This document shows positions 7,038-12,769 of a stretch of 12,769 nt of DNA, piece after piece. The stretch comes from an uncultured Lachnospiraceae bacterium. Its GTDB lineage: Bacteria; Bacillota_A; Clostridia; Lachnospirales; Lachnospiraceae. A program made the position numbers and the translations under genes. The stretch spans positions 1-12,769 of the forward strand of contig CATLIP010000042.1 of NCBI GenBank assembly GCA_949957035.1. Direction: 5' to 3'. How positions within the stretch are numbered: the first letter of the stretch is position 1; each line of letters begins with the position of its first letter. The notes under the pieces were generated by a model that ran no database searches, was not told the origin of the DNA, and saw only the letters and a program-made list of their open reading frames with translations.

Positions 7038-8060
7038 ATGGAAAAAGAAAAAATATTAGAAGTAGAGAATTTGAATGTTTCCTTTAATACATATGCCGGG
7101 GAGGTAAAGGCAGTACGCGGAGTCAGTTTCGAACTGAGCAAAGGAGAGACCCTTGCGTTCGTAGGAGAGTCAGGCTGCGGGAAGACGGTGACGGCGAAGT
7201 CCATTCTGCGTCTGTTAAAGCCGCCGTTTGCGGTGATTAAGCCGGAGTCGAAGATTCTGTGCAACGGGAAAGATGTATTGAAGATGAGCGAGAAGGAGCT
7301 GTGCGAGTTCCGAGGGGATGAAGTGGGAATGATTTTCCAGGACCCCATGACTTCCCTGAACCCAACCATGACCGTGGGGAAGCAGATCATGGAGAGTCTG
7401 ATGATTCATAAGAAGCTGGATAAGGGAGCGGCAAAGGCAGAGGCCGTCAACATGCTGAAGATGGTAAATATTCCAAGCCCGGAGAAGCGGATAGACAACT
7501 ATCCCCATGAGATGTCGGGAGGAATGCGCCAGAGGGTAATGATAGCCATTGCGCTGGCATGTAATCCCAACGTGCTGATTGCGGACGAGCCCACGACGGC
7601 GCTGGACGTGACGATTCAGGCTCAGATTATGGACCTGATGATGGAATTAAAGACGAAGATGAATACAGCCATTATCCTGGTAACCCATGACCTGGGAGTG
7701 GTGGCGAATTTTGCGGACCGAATCCAGGTCATGTATGCCGGGGAGGTAGTGGAGAGAGGGACGACGAAGGAGATCTTTAACGAGAGTAGGCATCCCTATA
7801 CCTGGGCGCTTTTAAGGTCAGTTCCAAGGCTGGGGAGCGAGTCGAAGAAGGAGCTGTATGCACTGGGAGGGACGCCGCCGGACCTTCTGCTGCCCCTGAA
7901 CCATTGTCCGTTTGCGGACCGGTGTGAGTACTGTATGCCTATCTGTAAAGAGCAAAAGCCGAAGGAGACGGTGATAAGCGGGAGCCATAAGGTGTCCTGC
8001 TGGCTGATGCATGAGAAGGCTCCGAAGGTAGAGTCGTTTTATGACAGGAGGGATAAGTAA
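7038..8060 (+). CDS. oppD: Peptide ABC transporter ATP-binding protein (OppD/DppD type)
   Basis: A 340-residue cytoplasmic ATPase that powers import. All ABC motifs are present: Walker A GESGCGKT (43-50), Q-loop [10 protein letters not shown] (Q101), signature MSGGMRQR (159-166), Walker B VLIADEP (179-185) with E184, and H-loop H217. The C-terminal oligopeptide-transporter extension has four clustered Cys (290, 296, 299, 303) and a later one (321). In structurally studied relatives such Cys hold a 4Fe-4S cluster, so a cluster is plausible here. The stop TAA overlaps the next ATG by one base (TAATG), which suggests translational coupling to the partner ATPase. Confidence 0.95.
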   Translation: MEKEKILEVENLNVSFNTYAGEVKAVRGVSFELSKGETLAFVGESGCGKTVTAKSILRLLKPPFAVIKPESKILCNGKDVLKMSEKELCEFRGDEVGMIFQDPMTSLNPTMTVGKQIMESLMIHKKLDKGAAKAEAVNMLKMVNIPSPEKRIDNYPHEMSGGMRQRVMIAIALACNPNVLIADEPTTALDVTIQAQIMDLMMELKTKMNTAIILVTHDLGVVANFADRIQVMYAGEVVERGTTKEIFNESRHPYTWALLRSVPRLGSESKKELYALGGTPPDLLLPLNHCPFADRCEYCMPICKEQKPKETVISGSHKVSCWLMHEKAPKVESFYDRRDK

Positions 8061-9028
8061 TGGGCGAATATATCGTAGAGGCGAAGAATCTGTGTAAATA
8101 TTTTAAGGCAGGAAAGAACCAGACCTTAAAGGCGGTGGACGGAGTGAACATCCGGCTAAAGAAGGGAGAGACGCTGGGGCTTGTAGGAGAGTCGGGCTGT
8201 GGGAAGACCACCTGCGGGAGAACCCTTGTGAAGCTGTATGACGCGACCAGCGGTACGGTAATGTTTGAGGGGAAGGACGTGTCAAAGCTTAAGGGGAAGG
8301 AGCTTTTGGGATTCCGGAAGGATGCGCAGATTATCTTCCAGGACCCCTATGCCTCTCTGGACCCTCGTATGACAATCGGAGAGATTATCACAGAGGGAAT
8401 GAACGTACACTTCCATCTGTCGGAGAAGGAGAAGGAAGAGAAGGTAAACGACCTGCTGCACAAGGTAGGGCTGAACGCGGAGTATGCGAACCGGTTTGCC
8501 CATGAGCTGTCGGGAGGGCAGAGGCAGCGAGTGGGAATCGCGAGAGCGTTAGCGGTGGAGCCGAAGTTTATAGTGTGCGACGAGCCCATATCGGCGCTGG
8601 ACGTGTCGATTCAGGCGCAGATCGTGAACCTGCTGATAAAGCTGCAGAGGGAGATGGGGCTTACGTACCTGTTTATCTCCCACGATCTGTCTATGGTGAA
8701 GCATATCTCAGACAGGGTGGGAGTGATGTATCTTGGTTCCATGGTAGAGCTGGCGAGCAACCATGCGCTGTATGAGAAACCCATCCATCCCTATACCCAG
8801 GCGTTGATATCCGCCATACCGGAGGCGGACCCGGACGAGGAGGAGGGGAAGGCGAGGGTGCACCTGGAAGGGGAGGTGCCAAGCCCGATCAACCCGCCGC
8901 CGGGATGCCGTTTTAAGGGAAGGTGCAAGTATGCGAAGGATATCTGCGATAAGGAGATGCCGGAGCTAAAGGAGGCAGAGCCGGGGCATTTCGTGGCCTG
9001 CCATATGTGCGGGAAGGAAGAATGGTAG
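8060..9028 (+). CDS. oppF: Peptide ABC transporter ATP-binding protein (OppF/DppF type)
   Basis: A 322-residue partner of the OppD-type ATPase. Motifs: Walker A GESGCGKT (43-50), Q-loop FQDPYASLDP (Q94), signature LSGGQRQR (150-157), Walker B FIVCDEP (170-176) with E175, and H-loop H208. The C-terminal extension has Cys 283, 289, 296, 314 and 317, again compatible with a metal cluster. The last 39 codons are present a second time at the left window edge without a single difference. Codon use late in the gene leans to GAG/AAG/GGG, like the OppD-type gene before it, so nothing marks it as foreign. The AGGAGGGATA site lies inside the end of the previous gene. Confidence 0.95.
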   Translation: MGEYIVEAKNLCKYFKAGKNQTLKAVDGVNIRLKKGETLGLVGESGCGKTTCGRTLVKLYDATSGTVMFEGKDVSKLKGKELLGFRKDAQIIFQDPYASLDPRMTIGEIITEGMNVHFHLSEKEKEEKVNDLLHKVGLNAEYANRFAHELSGGQRQRVGIARALAVEPKFIVCDEPISALDVSIQAQIVNLLIKLQREMGLTYLFISHDLSMVKHISDRVGVMYLGSMVELASNHALYEKPIHPYTQALISAIPEADPDEEEGKARVHLEGEVPSPINPPPGCRFKGRCKYAKDICDKEMPELKEAEPGHFVACHMCGKEEW

Positions 9029-9035
9029 GAGAATT
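8909..9035 (+). repeat. Perfect direct repeat, copy 2 (partner at 1-127)
   Basis: This copy is the end of the intact oppF-like gene plus 7 bases. Its sequence after 9035 is unrelated to that after 127, so identity ends sharply just past the stop codon. Confidence 0.97.
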
Positions 9036-9091
9036 TTGATTGGACAGTTCAGGCTGTCAGGTTTCAATATACAAGAACAGGAGTAGAATGA

Positions 9092-10477
9092 ATGCTGGCA
9101 AAATCATACATAGAGAAGATACTGGATTATGCAGTTTCCTGTGGGGTTGATTATGCAGAGGTATTCTTTGAGGATGTGGAACGGACAAGGTTTAATCTTG
9201 TAGACACGCAGGTTGTAAAATGTGCCTGCGGCCGCGACAGCGGTATCGGGATTCGTGTGTTCCGGGGATTGGAATGTATTTATCTGTACAGTGCAGATGT
9301 AAGAGAAGACAAGGTGCTTGGACTTTTGAAAGAGCGCCTTTCAGCGGGGGGCGTTTTCGGTAAGAGAGCGCCTCTTTCCACAATATTACCTCATAGAATC
9401 TTTATGCAGGGGATGCTTCCGCGCGATATGGAGCTGAAAAAGAAGATTTATTTATTACAGGAAGCGGTTAAAGCAGGCAAGAGTGTGGCAGACTGTGTGG
9501 TACAGGGACGCGCCTGTTATTTGGATGCAGACCAGAGAGTGCAGATTGGAAATACGGAAGGGGTGTATGCCGAGGACCGCCGGGTGCGCACCCGGGTTCG
9601 TTTTACGATGGTAGCGGCGGATGAGAAGTCGGAGAGCAGACAGACAGGCTTCATAGGGCCGGGGGCCATGCAGGGACCGGAGTTTATTCAGACCGAGACG
9701 TTTGCAGAGCGGGCAAGAAGCGCGGCAAGAAGTGCGAAGGGAATGCTTGGGGCACGTCCTTGTCCCGTCGGGAGGATGCCGGTCATTATCGCAAACGGTT
9801 TCGGGGGCTTATTCTTTCATGAGGCCTGCGGACACTCGCTGGAAGGAACGTCAGTGGCTAACGGATGTTCGGAATTTGCAGGAAAGCTTGGGACGAAGGT
9901 TGCGTCTGACAAGGTAACGCTGATTGACGACGGTTCCATTGCCGGGGAGTGGGGATCTCTGGGAATCGATGATGAAGGAATTTTGACGAGGAGAAACGTA
10001 CTGATTGAGAATGGCGTTTTAAAGAGTTACCTTTTAGACAGGATGGATGCCAGACGGATGGGGCTTTCTCCCACCGGTTCCTGTAGGAGGGAGAATTACC
10101 GGTTTGCCCCTGTATCACGCATGACGAATACTTATATAGCGCCGGGGACGGACAAGTTTGAGGATATGGTGAGCTCTATTGATAAAGGGCTGTTTGTAAA
10201 GGACATTAACGCTGGTTCTGTAGACCCGGTGACAGGGGAATTTAATTTCAATACAGGGGAAACCTATCTCATTGAGAAGGGAGAGATTACGGTTCCCCTT
10301 ATGAGCGCGACATTAATCGGGACAGGCGGTGAGATACTGCCGAAGGTAGACATGGTGTCGGATAATTTTGCGCTTGCACAAGGGTATTGTTACGCCGGAA
10401 GCGGACAGCTGCCAATCGGGGCAGGGCAGCCTGCGGTGCGGATTACGGAAATGACCATAGGGGGGAAGGAACTATGA
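9092..10477 (+). CDS. tldD: TldD-family zinc metalloprotease
   Basis: A 461-residue TldD homologue (E. coli TldD is slightly longer). The zinc motif HExxxH is intact as FFHEACGHSLEG (H243, E244, H248). A third ligand Cys is present at C433 in GYCYAGSGQLPIGAGQP, which lines up with the E. coli Cys-containing GQP segment. TldD works with TldE as a cytoplasmic protease that cuts unfolded or small peptides; the E. coli pair matures microcin B17 and removes the CcdA antitoxin. The gene starts 63 bases after the oppF-like gene (AGGAG at 9079-9083), and only a weak 5-bp hairpin (9043-9058) and no clear promoter lie between, so read-through from the importer operon is likely. It overlaps the tldE-like gene by 4 bases. 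A link to imported peptides is inference. Confidence 0.93.
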   Translation: MLAKSYIEKILDYAVSCGVDYAEVFFEDVERTRFNLVDTQVVKCACGRDSGIGIRVFRGLECIYLYSADVREDKVLGLLKERLSAGGVFGKRAPLSTILPHRIFMQGMLPRDMELKKKIYLLQEAVKAGKSVADCVVQGRACYLDADQRVQIGNTEGVYAEDRRVRTRVRFTMVAADEKSESRQTGFIGPGAMQGPEFIQTETFAERARSAARSAKGMLGARPCPVGRMPVIIANGFGGLFFHEACGHSLEGTSVANGCSEFAGKLGTKVASDKVTLIDDGSIAGEWGSLGIDDEGILTRRNVLIENGVLKSYLLDRMDARRMGLSPTGSCRRENYRFAPVSRMTNTYIAPGTDKFEDMVSSIDKGLFVKDINAGSVDPVTGEFNFNTGETYLIEKGEITVPLMSATLIGTGGEILPKVDMVSDNFALAQGYCYAGSGQLPIGAGQPAVRITEMTIGGKEL

Positions 10478-11883
10478 CGGAGTATTTAGATAATTTTCTT
10501 TGCCGGTTGAAGGACTGTGGATTTACACATGTGAGGCTTTGCATAAATACCCGTAAATCCCAGCGTCTATCAGTGGAGCGCCAGAACCTTAAGTCTTGCG
10601 AGTACGGTACCAATTCCATGTATATTCTGGAGGCGGCTTGGAATGGACAGTATTGCTGCGCCTATGCAAGCTCTCTTGAGGATGAGGAGGAAATGATCCT
10701 TAAGCTAAAGGAGACGGCCGGAACCTTTGGAGATCGGAAATTGCCGGAGGATATTAAGGAGAGTAAGGATTTCCGCGGGCAGCGTTGGCTTAAGATTGAC
10801 AGGGAAGCAGTGGTTGAAAGCCTGAAGTGCGCAGAGCGGGAGGCTCTGGCCTGTGAGAATGCACATTTTATGGAAGTGTGTGAATATCAGCAGTATGAGG
10901 AGACGATGGTACTCTTAGATGAGCATATGCATTATCTTGCGGATGACGACGGCAACTGTACCTTTACGGTTCGGGTGGTGGCTAAGGATGGAGATTCGGT
11001 GGCCGCGGTTACAAAGTACGGGATTGTGGACAGCAAGGAGCAAGAAGAGATTGAGGACGGAAAATCTAATGGTCCGGCCGTACAAGAAGAGCGCGGGGAT
11101 GGAAGCGTGCCAACAGGATTTCGGGAGCATGTCTGCGAAGTGGCGAGACGTGCGGCGAAGCATGCAAGATTCGGGCTTCACGGGGAAAAGACTGCTTCCG
11201 GAAGTTACCCGATTGTCCTTGAGAACTGTGTGATGGCGGAGCTTACGGGGCATTATCTTCCAATGTTCTACGGGGAGAATCTAAGGCACCATGCCAGCCC
11301 GTTGGCAGGGAAAGAGCAAAAACAGGTGGGCTGTGCCGCCCTTCATTTGGAGGAGGACCCATTCAGCAGCCAGGGAACCCGCAGGCGCAGGATTGATGAC
11401 GAAGGCGTACCGGTGACCCGGACGGTGCTTCTGAATAAGGGTGTGTTTCAAAATGTATTGTATGACAGGAAGAGCGCTTCTGAGGCGGGGAAGGAAAGTA
11501 CCGGAAACGGGTTTAAACCGGATGTGACGGCTGATATCGGGACGGGTGCCACCAACGTGATTCTCTCCTCAGAGGGAGATACCTTTTCCAGAAAAGAGAT
11601 GATAAGGGCTTCTGAAGGCGGAATCTATATCACGAAGATTGAAGGAATGTTCGCAGGGGCGGATACAGAGAGCGGTAATTTCTCCCTGTTGGCTTCAGGG
11701 AACCGAATTGTGGATGGGCAGGTGGAAAGGGCTGTGAATCAGTTTACCATATCCGGGAATATCTGTGAGTTGTGGAAAGGGATTGAGATGATTGGTGATG
11801 ACCCGGTGTACCGTATGTCGGAGGGAGCGTGTGCTGTGAGTCCTTCGGTGAAGGTAGGTAGCCTTATGGTATCCGGAGAGTGA
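10474..11883 (+). CDS. pmbA: TldE/PmbA-family partner protein of TldD
   Basis: A 469-residue protein from ATG 10474, which overlaps the tldD stop as ATGA and follows a long purine site (GGGGGGAAGGA). A longer in-frame reading from 10387 would lie inside tldD and is unlikely. The C-terminal half matches the TldE pattern: VTADIGTGATNVIL and GIYITKIEGMFAGADTESGNFSL, followed by ASGNRIVDGQ and QFTISGNICELW. At the place of TldD's HExxxH it has ENCVMAELTGHY (250-261), so no zinc site. This is normal for TldE, which pairs with TldD as the non-catalytic subunit. The stretch around 186-215 is Glu/Asp/Gly-rich and probably a flexible loop. Confidence 0.92.
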   Translation: MTEYLDNFLCRLKDCGFTHVRLCINTRKSQRLSVERQNLKSCEYGTNSMYILEAAWNGQYCCAYASSLEDEEEMILKLKETAGTFGDRKLPEDIKESKDFRGQRWLKIDREAVVESLKCAEREALACENAHFMEVCEYQQYEETMVLLDEHMHYLADDDGNCTFTVRVVAKDGDSVAAVTKYGIVDSKEQEEIEDGKSNGPAVQEERGDGSVPTGFREHVCEVARRAAKHARFGLHGEKTASGSYPIVLENCVMAELTGHYLPMFYGENLRHHASPLAGKEQKQVGCAALHLEEDPFSSQGTRRRRIDDEGVPVTRTVLLNKGVFQNVLYDRKSASEAGKESTGNGFKPDVTADIGTGATNVILSSEGDTFSRKEMIRASEGGIYITKIEGMFAGADTESGNFSLLASGNRIVDGQVERAVNQFTISGNICELWKGIEMIGDDPVYRMSEGACAVSPSVKVGSLMVSGE

Positions 11884-11891
11884 GAAAATCC

Positions 11892-11921
11892 TTGATATGC
11901 GGCGGGAATCTGTGATAGTAT
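11892..11921 (+). promoter_or_regulatory. Promoter of the methyltransferase gene
   Basis: TTGATA (11892-11897) and TAGTAT (11916-11921) are 18 bases apart. Transcription would start near 11929, which makes the ATG at 11920 unusable and supports the start at 11959. No terminator is visible after the tldE-like gene, so read-through from upstream remains possible. Confidence 0.6.
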
Positions 11922-11958
11922 GCACATTAAAGAAAGCCTTTTTAAGGGGGGATTGATT

Positions 11959-12732
11959 ATGGGATATCAGGAGATAAATGCAAAGACGATTGACGAGTGG
12001 GTAGAGGACGGCTGGGAATGGGGCGTCCCCATTTCCCATGAAGTGTATCTGAGGGCTTTAGAGGGAGAATGGTCAGTTCTGTTAACGCCCATCAAGGCGG
12101 TTCCGAGAGAATGGTTTGGGACTCTTAAGGGAAAGAAGGTGTTAGGGCTTGCCAGCGGCGGCGGACAGCAGATGCCAATCTTTACGGCGGCAGGCGCACA
12201 GTGTACGGTGCTTGATTATTCCGAAAAGCAGTTGGAGAGCGAGCGCATGGTGGCTAGCCGGGAGGGGTATGAGATTGAAATCATAAAGGCGGATATGACG
12301 AAGAGGCTGCCTTTTGAAGATGAAAGTTTTGACCTTATTTTCCATCCGGTATCCAATTGTTATGTGGAAGAGGTCAAGCCGATTTTCAAGGAATGTTACC
12401 GTATATTAAAGGATGGCGGGATTCTGCTTGCAGGGCTTGACAATGGAATGAACTTTATATTTTCAGAAGACGAGAAGGAGATTTGCAATACGCTGCCCTT
12501 CAATCCGCTGAAAAACAAAGCGCAGATGCAGCAGCTAAAGGATGAGGATTGCGGCGTGCAGTTTTCTCATACTATGGAGGAGCAGATTGGAGGACAGTTA
12601 GAGGCGGGGTTTATCCTGACACATCTCATGGAGGATACCAATGAAAGGGGGAATCTCAAGGAGCACAATATTCCATGTTTCCTGGCGACGCGGGCTGTGA
12701 AGAGAACCGGAGTGGTAATTGAGATGGAATAA
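11959..12732 (+). CDS. Class I SAM-dependent methyltransferase (Methyltransf_11 type)
   Basis: A 257-residue Rossmann-fold methyltransferase. Motif I is VLGLASGGGQQ (61-71, SAM binding), the acidic end of strand 2 is D86 in VLDYSEKQL, motif III is KADM (D112), followed by LPFEDESFDLI (117-127), and then RILKDGGILLAG (148-159). The substrate cannot be read from sequence; relatives are mostly annotated only as class I methyltransferases. I chose ATG 11959 because AAGGGGGGA (11944-11952) lies 6 bases before it and the promoter -10 overlaps the more upstream ATG 11920. It seems a separate unit from the peptide genes. Confidence 0.88.
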   Translation: MGYQEINAKTIDEWVEDGWEWGVPISHEVYLRALEGEWSVLLTPIKAVPREWFGTLKGKKVLGLASGGGQQMPIFTAAGAQCTVLDYSEKQLESERMVASREGYEIEIIKADMTKRLPFEDESFDLIFHPVSNCYVEEVKPIFKECYRILKDGGILLAGLDNGMNFIFSEDEKEICNTLPFNPLKNKAQMQQLKDEDCGVQFSHTMEEQIGGQLEAGFILTHLMEDTNERGNLKEHNIPCFLATRAVKRTGVVIEME

Positions 12733-12769
12733 ATAGTTTTTTGAATTCTGGAACAGCTCTACAGAGAGT

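Noticed and set aside
9043..9058. Hairpin between the oppF-like and tldD genes as a terminator
   Set aside because: The stem is only 5 bp and no T run follows; it is too weak to separate the genes.
10387..10473. Longer N-terminus for the tldE-like gene
   Set aside because: It would lie wholly inside tldD in another frame. ATG 10474 has a strong ribosome site and the usual ATGA overlap, and the protein from there has the family length.
11920..11958. ATG at 11920 as the methyltransferase start
   Set aside because: It overlaps the predicted -10 box and has no ribosome site; ATG 11959 has AAGGGGGGA at ideal spacing.
9092..12732. A RiPP biosynthesis cluster (TldD/TldE plus methyltransferase)
   Set aside because: No precursor-like small gene, radical SAM, YcaO or lanthipeptide-type enzyme is visible in the window, and the methyltransferase has its own promoter.

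Overview
The window looks like a piece of chromosome from a mid-GC, low-GC-clade Firmicute, most likely a gut Lachnospiraceae-type clostridium. This rests on the strong purine-rich Shine-Dalgarno sites (AAAGGGGG, AGGAGG types), the sigma-A-like promoters, a lipoprotein substrate-binding protein with a Gly/Ser linker, and a DUF4143-type AAA ATPase fragment. No marker gene fixes the species, so the assignment is an inference.

Left edge (1-312): the window opens inside the 3' end of an oligopeptide ABC-transporter ATPase gene. Its last 120 coding bases, plus 7 bases beyond the stop, are identical to the end of the intact oppF-like gene at 8060-9028. A probable terminator and a perfect 44-bp palindrome follow. 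Next (313-1016) is a broken DUF4143-family ATPase: the Walker A end and the C-terminal domain survive, but the middle is deleted and the frame shifted.

Centre (1017-9028): an M42-family metallo-aminopeptidase gene (minus strand) is divergent from an RpiR-type regulator with an HTH and a SIS domain (plus strand). Then comes a complete oligopeptide/dipeptide ABC importer: lipoprotein binding protein, two permeases and two ATPases. A strong hairpin plus T7 separates the binding-protein gene from the permease genes, which should give more binding protein than membrane complex. Two near-identical dyads, TAGTATTTACTA and TAGCATTTGCTA, overlap the -10 regions of the peptidase promoter and of the importer promoter. 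The two bases that differ change together and keep the symmetry. This points to one regulator, most simply the RpiR-type protein encoded between them, controlling both peptide uptake and peptide cleavage.

Right part (9029-12769): a TldD/TldE (PmbA) pair, overlapping by ATGA, follows the importer after 63 bp with no clear terminator or promoter between. TldD keeps its HExxxH zinc motif and a C-terminal Cys ligand; TldE lacks HExxxH, as expected. A class I SAM-dependent methyltransferase with its own promoter closes the window.

Taken together, 1050-11883 reads as a peptide capture-import-degradation locus: surface binding and import by the Opp-like system, then cytoplasmic cleavage by the M42 aminopeptidase and the TldD/E protease. 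The least expected points are the RpiR/SIS regulator (a family usually tied to phosphosugars), the covarying operator pair, the TldD/E linkage, and the exact repeat of the oppF end about 8.9 kb apart.
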